Positions 24,964 through 36,956 of a stretch of DNA of 64,000 nt are shown here, piece by piece. The DNA lies in NCBI GenBank assembly GCA_933207985.1, contig OW240915.1, forward strand, positions 111,678,069 through 111,742,068, in the 5' to 3' direction. A program made the position numbers and the translations under genes. The stretch is from Pelobates cultripes (lineage: Eukaryota; Chordata; Amphibia; Anura; Pelobatidae). Position 1 is the stretch's first letter, and every line of letters starts with the position of its first letter. The notes below the pieces were generated by a model. It was not told where the DNA came from and ran no database searches. It worked only from the letters and a program-made list of their open reading frames with translations.

Positions 24964-26199
24964 CTCTTTTTTTTTTTGTAAATTAAAGTTTTATTATCAA
25001 TTTTTATTGAATGTTTCATTTCTTTTTAGACTGCAGTAAAGAGGTAGGACTCGCAGGTCCATGACATGCAAATGTACTTTCAATATGCTAGCCACGCAGG
25101 GCTGCAATAGGCAAGTCAAGTAGTTAAGGAAAATAATATTTACCGTACATCATATATCATCATGTCATGAAGGTTACATACCAGCATATAATGCAAATCA
25201 AAACAAAGCAACATATGTTTAGATAGTGTGGGTAGTATTGTGGTGTGTCCTATGGAGTCTTGTATTAGTGTACTGTTAACGGGGATCATTTTACCTTATA
25301 ATAGTGGTGTTGCTCCTGGTTCCAGTCTCCCTATCATATGCGCGTCCTCTGGCACGATGGTCCACCGCCTGGTTGTTTTCTTTGTGGGCCCTCGTTCCAG
25401 CCTCCCTCTCCTGCCCTCCGTATGTGGTGGTTCAGTTTTGAGCGGTGAGCCAGGGTGGAGGAGTGTCGGTCACCAGCTTGAATGGACATTTGGGGCGGTA
25501 GACTTCTACTAGCCAAAGTGTCCATATGTCTGAGTACTTTGTGAGCGGCCCTGTGCTGTGAACATCAAGTCTTCAAGTCCACATAGCTCCTCCATTTTCT
25601 CAAACCAGGTCATTAACGGAGAGTGTGTGTCTGTCTTCCAATACAGACGCACGATGTGTTTTGCTGTGCTCAGTATCCAAATAGTCAGGGATTTTTTATA
25701 ATTGGCTGTCATGTTGTAGTGCGGTGTAAGATGCATGCTGTAGGTTTGAAGTGGGTGGGTTTTATGAGAACTTTTGTAGCGCCCTACTGATCATTCCCAC
25801 CATATGTGCAGAAATGTGCCCACCCCGGTGTAGCATTGCCAGCACCTGTCACTCAGGTCTGGGTTAATTTTCTGCAAAATATGCAGTGTTCTATACCATA
25901 GGGTCAAAAACTTTGTATGCTGGGTTTACTTGCCAGAGCTCAGTTGTGTGTAAGGCCACATATTTTGACCCATTGTTGTTCTGTGAAAATGTCACCCGTC
26001 ATCATTTCCCATTTACCCATGTAGGGAGGTGGTGGGAGGTTCTTATTGTGTAGGAGCAGTGTGTATAAGTGGGAGATGGCGTGTAAAAGTGGGTTTGGGT
26101 CTATCCCCTGGCTGTCGAGTTTCTGTGGGATGTTTTTCAGGAACTGTCAGATCTGTTCATATTTCAGTCTGTTTAGGAAGGTAATGTGTGGGCCATCAA

Positions 26200-28680
26200 G
26201 GAAGTCACTGATGGGTTTGATTTTGTTGTCTTACTTAAATGTGTGTCAGTGGTGTCAGGCATGTGAATGCCCATGAGTCCATGCCCGAAGTGAAGTCTGG
26301 GTTGTTGGGTAGAGAGGGGATGCGAAGGATTAGAGGCCCATCAGCGAGGCCGCTCTGTGCCATACTTCCAAGGTGGCCTTCATCAGTGGTTGATGGTGCG
26401 AGATACGTCTTCCGATTGTTGGGTTCATCCATGACAATGCTTTCAGACAGCTGCCAGCTTGAACTCGTTTGATCTCATTCCAAGGCTTAACTACTCCATC
26501 CTTGACCCATTCCAGTATTCATTGCAAGTGGGAAGCCCGGTAGTAAAGTTGGAAGTCAGGGACTGCCAGACCGCCTTCAAGTTTCGGTCACGTTAGCATT
26601 TGATAGTTCAATCTCGGTGTGCCCTGGCACCTCAGAGACGTAAAGTACGCTGTCGGAATCTGAATGGGAAATGTTTGGAATGGGTACAAGATGCGGGATA
26701 AGAGATTAATTTTTATCACTGCGATGCGGCCAAGCCATGACAAGTGAAGCAACTTTCATTCTTCCAGGTTTTTCTTGAAGTTGTTGAGCATCGGGTAAAG
26801 TTAAGACTTTATAGTTGGGTGAGGTCTCGGGATATCCATGTCTCCAGGTATTTGATTACCCTGTTGGACCAGTGAAAGTGGAAACTCTGGTGTAGTACAT
26901 TGGCCCTATCTGAGTAGTACATCGGCCCTAGTACATCGGCCCTATATTGAGCAGGTTGGATTTCGTAAGGTTAATCTTGAAGTTAGAGATCCTTCCGTTG
27001 AGTTCAAATACTTGCATAATGTTGGGGTAGAGAGACGAAGAAGATCAGATCTTCCGCATCCACCTTATGTGTTGAGGGTCCTGTCTCGATTCCGCTTATA
27101 GCTGGGTTTCTCCTAATCACCTGTAAAAGCGGTTCCAGGGCTAAGACAAACAGCACAGATGATAGTGAGCAGCCTTTTCTGGTCACTTTGCAGATGTGGA
27201 ATGCGTCCATGTATGCTCCGTTAATGCCAATGGGTCAGCATACAGTGCCGTGATCCATGTATACATGTTTGATCCCATCCCCAGAGCTAGGTGTGTGCTA
27301 AACAATAAGTCCCAGCTTACTCTGTCAAACACCTTCTCCATGTCGGTGCATAGCAGAAGAAGACTTCTGCCTGTCTGCTGTGTGTGATGGATCAAGGACA
27401 GAATCCAGGAGGTATTGTCCCTCCCCTCACTGTGCGGTATGAAGCTCACTTGATCGGTTTCACAAGAGATGGTAGGTAGGGTGTCAGCCTGGATGCCAGG
27501 ATTTTGGCAAAAAGCTTTTTCGCAATTCAATAGGGAGATAGGCCGGTAGTTGGCACATTGCTTCATGTCTTTGCCCACTTTAGGTATCAGGGCTATATTC
27601 CCCTCCCTTAGGTATCAGACCCTCGAGCATCTGGAAGGAAAGCCTCTGTCCCTGTTTCAATGAGTTATAAGCTGACAGGAAATGTGGAGATAGGACATCA
27701 TAAAACTGTTTGTAGTAGCGAGCTCTCTCGACGTTGCCAGCGCCAGTTCTTCGGTAGTCAGTGGGGCTTCCAGTGCTTCTAAAGCTTCCGCCGGGATTTT
27801 AGTTTAAAGGTTATCGGTCAGGTATGTTCGTATGGACTCGGTGGTCTGTGAGGTATCCTTTGAATCTTTGAATACAGTTTTTTGAAGTAGTCAGTACTTT
27901 TGTTCCATTTCTTGTTTATGATTGTGGCAAGAAGTTTACAGCATTTATCCCTGTTTACATAAAAGAAGGCTTTGCTGTGCTGGAGAGAGCATTGGAGACA
28001 ATGTCGGAGGAGAGAGGATAGTTTGTCCCTCATGTCAGCTAGTTCTTGAAATGTATCCAGGGTGTGGGCTGTTTTATGTTGGGTTTCTAAGTACTGGATA
28101 TTGTCCGTGAGGTTTCTGATTGCGGTCTGCCTGCTTTTCTTCAACATGGCGCCCTTTGCTAAGAAGAATCCCTGTAATATGCATTTATGGGCCTCCCCAG
28201 ATAATTAATGCAGGTGTGTCGACCGTTGAGTTTTCCGTAAAAGTATTGTGTCAGCGTTGTGTGCACGCTTTTGACCAAGCTCATGTCTGAGAAGAGAGTT
28301 TCATTAAGGCACCAGTGGGTGTGCGGGGTTAAAAGGTCACAGGGGCGGGGAGGTCACAGTCATTGTTAATGGTGCATGGTTTGTTCATGTCATGGGACCT
28401 ATGTTTACAACAAATACATAGTGGACATTGCTATCAGTTTTCGTCTCAGTCTGTAAGAATGGGATTGATTTGTGTATAAGTATCGTGGTTCACCTCGATT
28501 TGCCTTCAGGGTTGTTACCATATGATTGGTTAATTCCGGTGTGCTACCTTCCTGGAAGTGGGTTTCATGTATATAAACTATATGGGCCTTTTGAGCTTTA
28601 AAATATTTTAGGGCAAGTGAGCGTTTCTCAGGGGTGTTGAGCCCTCCGGCGTTAATCGAGAGGAGTTTGAGTTCCACAGG
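26200..28680 (-). pseudogene. L1-type ORF2 (endonuclease and reverse transcriptase), broken
   Basis: Reading down the minus strand: the endonuclease start (LLSINAGGLNTPEKR) lies at about 28665, with the catalytic-type E in IHETHF. The middle and the C-terminal half of the endonuclease are missing. A linker follows (FLAKGAMLKKSRQT at about 28140, then a Lys-rich helix). The reverse transcriptase begins NYRPISLLN at about 27555, followed by DMEKVFDRVSW (about 27345) and KGCSLSSVLFVLALEPLLQ (27135-27190). The catalytic FADD motif reads VDAEDL (about 27050), so it is damaged. The C-terminal WLGRIAVIKINLLS block lies at about 26740, then YYRASHLQ. Several frame changes separate these segments. The order and motifs are those of L1-clade ORF2. 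Confidence 0.9.
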
Positions 28681-29439
28681 GGAAAGGGGGATTGGTCCCA
28701 GGTACCGGTAGGGTCTCCGGTCGCTGGTCGTTATAGGTCACTAGTCCCCCTGTCCGGTTGGGCCTGAATGTGGGGTGGGGCTGCTTCTAATAGGTGGCCA
28801 CAGAGCGCGGCAGGGGCAAGGTAGGCTGAATGCTAACGGGTGTCCGTCTGCCGGTGTCGGATCTGCGTGTTGTGCGTGGAGTAACGAGCAACTATTGCTC
28901 CTGCTAGAGCGACTGAGGTGGGTCAATTCCCCGGTCCAGACCAACTGGGTACTGGGCAATCGTCCGCTCAGATATTGGTTGCTCAAGCCCGGATAATCGG
29001 AGGGAGTAGTGGTCTGTGGCAGACCAGGGATGGAAAATAAAATAAAGGTGTGACTGTAAATCTTCTGTTTTGCCTGCCTCTGTATTTCTGTATAAGTAAA
29101 TATAGGGTGAAATCCCAAACCTTGGGGCAACTAAAGTAACTCTGCATGTGTCCTCTCCCAGTGTCCTGACCCTGGAGACCATTGTGCTGGTCTGAATGCG
29201 CATGTGTGGTAACTAAAGGGGTGCAGCTTTAGGTGACGTGTAGGTGCATGTGGAACAATATCATTACTGCATCCGTGTGTCATTGGCAATTGCCCAGAGG
29301 AGGGGGGAGAGAAGGGGAAGGGGGACAGAAGTGGGGAGGAGAAGAGGGGGGAGGGGAGACGAGGGGGAGGGGAGATGAGGGCGCAGGAGGGGGAGAAGGC
29401 CCAGGCCCTGTATGTTGTTATGGAGGGCCTGTATATCCA

Positions 29440-29560
29440 GCCAGATTTATGTATGCAGCATGTTGTTGGCAGCCACCAGGTTAGCACGTGTTGGGAGAGA
29501 TTCCAGCAGCCTGCCCCAATCCCTGTCATCTGTGACAAGCGACATTTCCTCCGGAGAGAA
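29440..29560 (-). pseudogene. Possible ORF1 start remnant of the L1-type LINE
   Basis: On the minus strand, a short frame reads MSLVTDDRDWGRLLESLPTR and then a hydrophilic continuation, in the position where the ORF1 coiled-coil protein would begin. It runs into a C-rich tract without a recognisable RNA-binding domain. The assignment rests mostly on position. Confidence 0.35.
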
Positions 29561-29835
29561 AACTGGGGAGTGACTTTCTGTGCCGTCCGAGGCCCCTTCC
29601 GGCGAAGGCAAGGAGGCCGGGTCTGCTGGCGTGGAGAGGTACCGTCGGAGGGATGGGGTAAGAGACCCCTATTTGGAGTTGGCAGCCCTCTGGGAGCCCA
29701 ATGCTCTATGTGACTTGCCCTTGGAGGTGAGTGAGGTCGGGATTTACAGCTGTAGTAACACAAGGAGGTTGAGGAGAGAGAGATTAAGCGGCCATCTCTG
29801 ATCGCGGTCAGATCCCGCCCCTGTGAACTATACAC

Positions 29836-30283
29836 TTTTATTCCCTTTTATATCTGTACGGGGAGGTCCTGCACCACCTATATATCCTACAGTGGGGATC
29901 ATACCACTTTATGTCTTATCCCAGGAGCGACTACGAGTGAGTGTTACCCTATATACGTACTAACCTCTGGAATTTTATACACCATATTCTACACGTTATT
30001 GTTCTACTTTCTTCTCCTTTTATGTACACTAGATACCCTATAGGAATAACTATTAGATACACAAGAACTACACTATATTCTTAGCCAGGGATTATACCGT
30101 TCACAAGCATGATGTAGTGCTGGATTTTAAATGTGGATGTATATTTGTGTATAGTATTGGTCTTTGAGTGAAGGGTGTGTTTGAGTTTTGTATATAATTG
30201 TAGAGTTGGAGTTCAGGGGTGTCTTTGTATGTCATGTTTGTGTTTGTATGTGTTGGTGTTTGATTGCAGATATACATACACAT
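29836..30283. other. Flank of the LINE, possible older LTR-type repeat
   Basis: Contains runs such as CATACCACTTTATGTCTTAT and GAGCGACTACGAGTGAGTG, which look repeat-derived. The sequence continues the pre-insertion flank at 24949. I could not find matching ends, so the class is open. Confidence 0.3.
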
Positions 30284-30990
30284 TAACAAAAAAAAAAGGA
30301 AATAGAAACACACTGACACATACACACAGTCATATAAACACTGACATACACACACACTGGCACAAACATACACACACTGACAGATACACACACTGGAACA
30401 CACACATAAATACACACACACTGGCACACAGATACACACACTGGCACACACAACAGATACACACTGGCACATACACACACACACACACTCTCAGATACGC
30501 ACACTGACAGGTACACGGACACACAAATAAACAACAGATCACACACTGACACACATATATGCATACACATGCACTGGCAAAAAGATACACACACTGACAA
30601 ACACACAAACTCAGAAACACACACTGACAGATATACTGGCACACAGATATACACACACTGGCACAAAGATACACACACTTGCACATACACACACAGATAC
30701 ACACTCTGGCACATACACACATAGATACACACAGTGACACCCAGATACACACTGGCACATAAACACACAGATACACACATACTGGCACAAAGATACACAC
30801 ACTGGCACATCCACACATACTCAAATGCACACACACAGATACATATACTGACTGATAAATACACTGGCACATACATACACAGATAAACACCTTGACACAC
30901 AGAAACACACACTGACACACATATACACACACTAGCACATACACACACTAGCACAGACACACTCAGATACACACACTGACAGATACATGG
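30284..30990. repeat. CA-rich minisatellite
   Basis: About 700 bp of degenerate units of 20-30 bp built on ACACACTGGCACATACACAC. All three minus-strand frames stay open and encode Cys/Val/Tyr/Ser repeats, a composition artefact and not a gene. Confidence 0.92.
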
Positions 30991-31283
30991 ACAAATCCTG
31001 TTAGATTACCCTTTTCTGCAAGAGGGTGACTTGGAATGCTGCTGGCTGCTGGTGTGCTGTTTGCTACACAGGCTGTCACTGCCTCCTAGCATCCAATACT
31101 ACAGGAGCCCAATCGTGCTCTTAAACAGCCACAGTGCCTGACCAGGCCTCTGTCCCGCAATAATGATTTCATAACCATAAATACTTGGGCCACCCGATGG
31201 GCAAATCGCCATAGAACCCCAGTTTTGTTCTCACGGAGCCCTAAGAACACAAATTGGGAAATGCTGAGCTAAGGGAAACATGT
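30991..31283. repeat. Probable hAT-type right end
   Basis: The stretch ends AACACAAATTGGGAAATGCTG. Its reverse complement begins CAGCATTTCCCAATTTGTG, which has the CAG start and CCCAA block common at hAT termini. No matching left end or 8-bp duplication was found, so this is tentative. If correct, the CA satellite at 30284 may be interior to the element. Confidence 0.35.
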
Positions 31284-31293
31284 TTTAGAAGAT

Positions 31294-32157
31294 AGAACCA
31301 TAGAATGTGTCTCCAGATAAGAAACATTCAGCCCATCTAGTCTGCCCAATTTTCTAAATACTCTCATCAGTTCCTGACCTTATTTATAGCTAGGATAGCC
31401 TTATGCCTATTCCACACATGCTTAAACTACTTCACTGTGTTAACCTTGACCACTTCAGCTGGAAAGCTATTCCATGAATCCACTACCCTCTTGGTAAAGT
31501 AATACTTTCTGATATTATTTTTAAATTGTTGCCCCTCTATTTTAAGACTATTTTCCTCTTGTAGTAGTAGTTTTTCTTCCTTTAAATATAGTCTCATCAT
31601 TAACTGTGTTGATTCCCTGTATCTATTTAAATGTTTCTACCGTATCCCCCCATCTCATCTTTCCTCCAAGCTATACATGTTAAGATCATTTAACCTTTCC
31701 TTGTAATTTTTTTCCTGTAATCCATGAACCAGTTTAGTAGCTCTTCTCTGAACTCTCTCCAAAGTATCAACATGCTTCTGGAGATATCGTCTCCAGTACT
31801 GTGTACAATACTCCAAGTGAGGTCTCACCAGTTTTATGTACAATGACATGAGAACCCTCTTTCTACTGCTAACACCTTTCCCTATACAACCAAGAATTCT
31901 GCTAGCATTTCCTGCCTACCATTAAGTCATCTGAAATAATTACCCCTAAATCCCTTTCCTCTGATGTTGAGAATATCAAATATTTTATACTCTACCCTTG
32001 AGTGTTTACTCAAAGATGCATAATCTGGCACCTATCCACATTAAATGTCAGTTGACACAACTCTGATCATTTTTCTAGTTTACCTAAATCATTTGCCATT
32101 TGGCTTATCACTCCTGGAACATCAACCCTGTTACAAATCTTTGTATTGTCAGTGAAT
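31294..32157 (-). mobile_element. CR1 LINE, 5'-truncated copy
   Basis: Minus-strand fragment of the family at 3454-6265. The 3' end (AGAACCATAGAATGTG on the plus strand) is the ATTCTATG-type tail. The coding remnant includes LVRPHLEYCTQYWRRYLQK and ERVQRRATKLVHGLQ at about 31690-31830, followed by NLNMYSLEER-type sequence. The 5' end lies just after the position of the catalytic FADD motif, so almost all of the polymerase is absent. 5' truncation is normal for CR1. It contains no complete frame. Confidence 0.92.
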
Positions 32158-32564
32158 ATGTTCAATATCACTTTCTTGTCTCAACTAGGAGATACTATCT
32201 AATTAGAATTAATCTCAGTCTGGATCCTGAAATGATGAATAATTGTAAAACATCCAATTAAGGGAGATAAGATTTTTGTGGAAAACACAGTGGCCAAGAC
32301 CTTAGATAATGATGTAGACTTGTGATACATGCAGCAAATGATAAGTAAACTATTCTGTTCTCACATTCTACTGCTGCTATTAGATTTTGCACTTTAGGAA
32401 TGATAGAAAGTTAAGAGACTAAGATTGTGCATATAGTTACTCATATAGAGTTTAAGCAGGCAATCTAGGGAAAATTTGATTTAGACTTTGCATTTAAAAA
32501 TGTATCATCTCGCCTTTTATTAGGAGCATTTGGACCAACAACAGCCAGATTCTTGTTTGAAAAG
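32158..32564. other. Non-coding sequence
   Basis: No gene or recognisable repeat. AT-rich. Confidence 0.5.
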
Positions 32565-32906
32565 TTAAAGGGACACTATAGTCACCAAAACAACTTTATC
32601 TTAATGTAGCTGTTTTTTTGTATAGATCATGCCTCTTAAGTTTCACTACACAATTCTCTGCCATTTAGGAGTTAAATCACCTTTGTTTATGTTAATGCAG
32701 CCTTAACCATCCCTTGGCTGTGACTGACACAGACAGCATGAAAACAAAATGGTTTCATTTTTAGTGATGTCCCGAACAATCAAATGTTACTTACTTTTAA
32801 AGTTTTTAACTCCTGATGTGTAAATTGAACTTTCATCACGTACAGGAGAATCCTGCAGGGTCTAGCAAGCTATTAAAAGAGCAGGAGATAAGAAATTCTA
32901 AATTAA

Positions 32907-33397
32907 AGGACCACTATAGGCACCCAGACCACTTCAGCTTAATGAAGTCGTCTGGGTGCCAGGTCCAGCTAGGATTAACCCTTTTTGCAGTAAACATTGC
33001 AGTTTCAGAGAAACTGCTATGTTTACAATAGGGTTAATCCAGCCTCTAGTAGCTGTCTCATTGACAGCCGCTAGAGGCGCTTCCGCTCTTCTCACTGTAA
33101 TTTTCACAGTGAGAAGACGCCAGCGTCCATAGGAAAACATTGGGAATGCTTTTCTATGAGACTGGCTGAATGCGCGCGCGGCTCTTGCTGCGCATGCGCA
33201 TTCAGCCGATGATGGGAAAGGAGGAGAGTCCCCAGCGCCGAGGGAGCCCAGCGCTGGAAAAAAGGTAAGGGATTAGTCCCTTCCTCCCCTTCAGCCTGGT
33301 GGGGGGGGGAGGGGGACGGACCAAGAGGGTGAAGGGGACCCAAGGACCCTATAGAGCCATGAAAACAAGTATGTTTTCCTGGCACTGTAGTGGTCCT
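32907..33397. mobile_element. Kolobok-like MITE, family C, 491 bp, nested
   Basis: Flanked by TTAA at 32903-32906 and 33398-33401. Left end AGGACCACTATAGGCACCCA; right end CACTGTAGTGGTCCT. A different family from A and B, with its own foldback near the left end (CAGACCACTTCAGCTTAATG against GTCGTCTGGGTGCC). It inserted into the family A copy and so is younger than it. No coding sequence. Confidence 0.9.
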
Positions 33398-33401
33398 TTA
33401 A

Positions 33402-33476
33402 AAACCCCTTAAGGACCAAACTTTTGGAATAAAAGGAAATCATAACATGTCACACATGTCATGTGTCCTAAAGGGG
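33402..33476 (+). mobile_element. Very short TTAA-flanked MITE (75 bp), nested
   Basis: Lies directly between TTAA at 33398-33401 and TTAA at 33477-33480, so it shares one target site with the family C element beside it. Ends ACCCCTTAAGGACC and GTCCTAAAGGGG are inverted repeats. The second copy is at 23569-23635 in opposite orientation. Confidence 0.75.
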
Positions 33477-33690
33477 TTAAACAGAATGTGCAATACAGGA
33501 AGTGTAAACATTAAATTACTCTTTACAGGACGTGTTTAGGAAGGCAATGTGTAAGTCACATACAGGGAGGTGTGACTATGGTTGTTTAAACAAAGTGATT
33601 TAACTCCTAAATGACAGAAATTGAGCGGTGAGACTGCATGGGCATGATCTAAACACCAAAGCTGCTTCATTAAGCTAAAGTTGTTTACTC

Positions 33691-35615
33691 CTAATTGAAT
33701 ACGGGGCTATTATATACTACTGGTGTAACTGTGTACACTTTAAATGTTTCATTGTAGTCAAATGTATTTAGAGTTTTTTTTCTGTAGCATCAGCATGATG
33801 ACTATTATAAAGGTGTTTATTTAGCAATACTGCTAAATTATCAAATATCTTGCTTTTAACAGGTGATATATTGGATGGCTCTATATCGCAGTACAATAGC
33901 AAAAGATAATATGTTAGCTATTTAGCTCATCACTCAAAATGCATAGAAATTTTGTTTTTTTAGTAAAACATTTCATAATTGCAATTTATTTTTCCACTCA
34001 TGTTCACGTAATTAAAAAGGACAGTGATCTGATAATTATTTTCATTTAAAAGCAGGATAGAAATACAGTTAGAACAGTCATTATATTGATTCTATTTGGC
34101 TTGGTTGCTATGGGTAAGCGCAGAGTGTGATGTTATTTAATGCATTACGAAGTTTTACAAAGAGTAAATGAGATTTGGTAATTTCCTTTTTATTCATTGT
34201 CATGCTTGCCAATACAGTTCTTATCACTTAACAGCAGTTGGATCATAATTTCCTACTGGAATGAAAAAATTGTAACTGAAAAGAGTAAATTGAAGGAATA
34301 CTACAATCACAATTACCACTACAGAGCACTGTAGTCGTTATGGTGCCTGGAGTGCCCTAGAGCCTTCTGATTGTAAGAGGTTGAACCATTTTCGAACACT
34401 TTGATTTATTTTCTAAGGTGCTACTCCACACCTCTACTACAGCTCAGTGATAGAAGCTCTCTTCAGTAAGCCAAGCCTAATAGAGCAGGATCTTCCAGCT
34501 TTCACTGAACTCTAGGGGAGTCAAGTACCTCGGAAAAAGCAGAAAAAATAAAATAGTTCTATAACAATATGATTCTTACAATAGAGCTGGGGGAGGGGCA
34601 CCATAACCACTTTATAATGCTGATTTTAAATCGTGATAGTAATATCATGTAACAGAACCTTCTTCAGAAGACCCACTTGGTTCTGAAATTTTAATATATT
34701 TTTAACACTAGCATACATGCAAGGAATACATGTATACTCCATGCTCCCACTTATGGCTCAGTTCAGTAGACATTCAAGTTCTGCGGATTTGATACCATGC
34801 ATGTCAGCTTAAATTGGTGTGTATCTCATGGGAATCAGCAGAAGCTTTTACCATTTTCTACTCATCTATACAACCTGGTATATAGGGTTTACGAGGTGCT
34901 TATTCTCAATATGTCGGAATTATGCATTCAGTGGCTACATTCCTTCTATAAACTGGAAATTAAAAATTGTTGCCTCTATTTTATTTCTCGTACGGAATAG
35001 CTTGTTATAATGTTATTCGAGAAAGAAAATAAACTGAGTCATCTCTTGCCATGAATATTATTATGCACAGTGATAAATAAAGCAAAAGCTTACTCATAAC
35101 TGTACAAACAAGATTTACTTGTTGCCTCTTTAAGGGAGTAAAACGTATCAGCATAAATTCATATTTATGTTTTTTTAGATTAAGAATTTGTTCGAGTGTA
35201 AGAGTTACTCATATCTGGAGAATTCATTTTGCTTTGACATTTCATTGCTTTAACATGAATTCATCATTAAAAGTGTTATGTACTTGACTGATTTCTCTAT
35301 GGTTCTCAGGGAAACACGTTTTACATTCCCATTTAGCATTTAAAGGGTTAGAAGGATGCATAAGTAGGATTAATGACATATACAGTTATGCTGCCGTGTT
35401 TCAAGTCTCAATTTACTATGGTAGGAGCTTGAGCTTTTATTATGTAATGATTCCAGTTATTTTATTTACCCTCTATTCTACCTGACCAAGCCCTAATAAT
35501 TTACTGCTCAATCAAACACCTCTTTCTAGCTTAGTACGTGGGTGTGTTAAATGGGGCAAGTGTTATGAAGTGTGCAGCTTTCTCCAATGATAGATTTGGA
35601 CATCTAATCAGTTTA
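33691..35615. other. Non-coding sequence
   Basis: No gene supported. 34284-34615 may be a decayed palindromic element: GGAATACTACAATCAC at the left and GGGGCACCATAACCAC at the right resemble terminal sequences of Kolobok-like families, but no duplication is clear. Confidence 0.45.
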
Positions 35616-35959
35616 AAGGGAAATTCGGCAATTTGGTTTGGTACTTCGTAAATTCGGCACTTCGGCAATTCGGAAATTCAACAATTTGGCAATTCGAACT
35701 TTGGACATTCATAAGCATCTGAATGTCCAAATTGCAATAAATTCATCCGAATGTGCATTCGGAACGAAATTAATTGCACATGTCTAAGGGAAACTATAGT
35801 GCTAGGAAACAAAGTTGCAAACTATAGCTCCCTATAGTGCCTCTCCCCCCTCCTCAGTTTATAAAAAAAACTACAATAATTACAATTGCAGGTTTTGGGG
35901 CTTGGGACAGTGCACCAGACCACATGTGCTGAAGTGGTCTGGGTGCCTATAGATTCCCT
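35616..35959. repeat. AATTCGG-rich repeat and Kolobok-like fragment
   Basis: 35620-35700 is built of repeated TTCGGCAATTCGG-like words. It is followed by an inverted repeat, CATTCATAAGCATCTGAATG, and CATCCGAATGTGCATTCGGA. From about 35789, AGGGAAACTATAGTGC starts a short element that ends GGTGCCTATAGATTCCCT at 35959, with related but diverged ends of the TTAA-type families. Confidence 0.5.
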
Positions 35960-36203
35960 TTGAGTTATTCTACACTCAAATAATGGATTTATGTTTCAGT
36001 TTTCTTTTTTTCCACTCATTCTCAAATATCATCGTTACCTCATTAGATACCTTAGATACTTTTTTTTTTTTTTTTTTTTTAGGAACAGTTGTCTATGATC
36101 TTCTTTAAGCCTGCAGTGAAAATGAACATCCTTCTACACAGAAGGACCTTATGCTTAGAGTAAATGCACATTTAAAGTCCTGAGAAAGCCTTGATCTACA
36201 GTA

Positions 36204-36440
36204 CAGTCCATAAGTTTTTGGACAGTGACATGATTTTTTTTTTGGCTCTGGTTTTAGCTCATTGAATTTGAAACAACACCTAGGAAGCAAAAGTGCAAAC
36301 ATTTAGTTTAAATTGAACTGGGTAGGAGTTATAATTCAGAACACCGTCAGTAATATGAAATGTTAGCATCATTTTAAACAATGTCATAATATTTAATACT
36401 TGTTTACACATTCTGTGCATTCAGTGACTGCACACATTTT
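36204..36440 (+). mobile_element. Tc1/mariner-type left-end fragment
   Basis: Starts after TA (36202-36203) with CAGTCCATAAGTTTTTGGAC followed by AGTGACATGATTTTTTTTTG. This matches the style of a widespread vertebrate Tc1-like terminus. No right terminus or transposase was found, so it is a fragment with an approximate right bound. Confidence 0.55.
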
Positions 36441-36956
36441 TGTCCCTTCACCTTTCTTTCCTTTGATCACAGTAGCTTTAGGCTCAATATAATTGAATAC
36501 TGGGTCTGATATCATATAGTGAATATCTAAATCATGGGTCATCAACCTGGTCCCTACCGCCCACTAGTGGGCGTGTTAGGATTCCAGGTGGGCGGTAGAG
36601 ATTTTCAAATATTTACAGATTGGGCGGGCGGGTGCGAGCCGGCGGTACCCCTGCGACATATGGAGGGGCCGGGGCCGCATGCTGTCAGGGCCACCTGATG
36701 GATGTGGATTGTAAGGGGGCCCGGTCAGCGATGGGCGCTTTAACAGCGCGACTGGGCCCCCTGTGATTACATCACACGCTGGGAGGAAGTGACTGCACGT
36801 CACTCCTCCCACCTAACACTGAGAGCCGCGCGGGAGGAAGGAGGAGGGAGTCAGAGTTGAAACTCTGACTCCAATCCACCTGAGCCACCAATGGACCCCA
36901 GGGAAAGTCACCCTCCTGCACCTTAAAGGTAGGAAACAGGAGGGTGACATAAATGT

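Larger units (their letters stand above)
24964..29821 (-). mobile_element. L1-type (Tx1/L1 group) LINE, 4.86 kb, decayed
   Basis: Non-LTR retrotransposon on the minus strand. A perfect 14-bp target duplication flanks it (24950-24963 and 29822-29835), and its 3' end shows as an 11-base T run at 24967-24977, that is a poly-A tail on the element's strand. The 5' end begins GGGGCGGGATCTGACC and is GC-rich, as expected for a 5' untranslated region. The duplication touches both ends, so this copy inserted with its 5' end nearly intact. It has since lost parts of ORF1 and of the ORF2 endonuclease and gained many frameshifts. 29280-29400 is a C-rich low-complexity tract on the coding strand. Confidence 0.92.
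32569..33690. mobile_element. Kolobok-like MITE, family A, host of nested insertions
   Basis: The left end follows TTAA (32565-32568) with AGGGACACTATAGTCACC and then the family A interior. The element is interrupted at 32903-33480 by two further TTAA-flanked elements and resumes with ACAGAATGTGCAATACAGGA. It ends at GCTAAAGTTGTTT without the usual terminal GACTATAGTGTCCCT, so the right terminus is lost. Comparison with the intact copy at 16245 shows the insertion point is the internal TTAATTAA site. Confidence 0.85.

Noticed and set aside
30101..30972. Cys/Val-rich 229-codon minus-strand frame resembling a keratin-associated or disulfide-rich protein
   Set aside because: It is read from a CA satellite, and two other frames give equally long, equally repetitive products.
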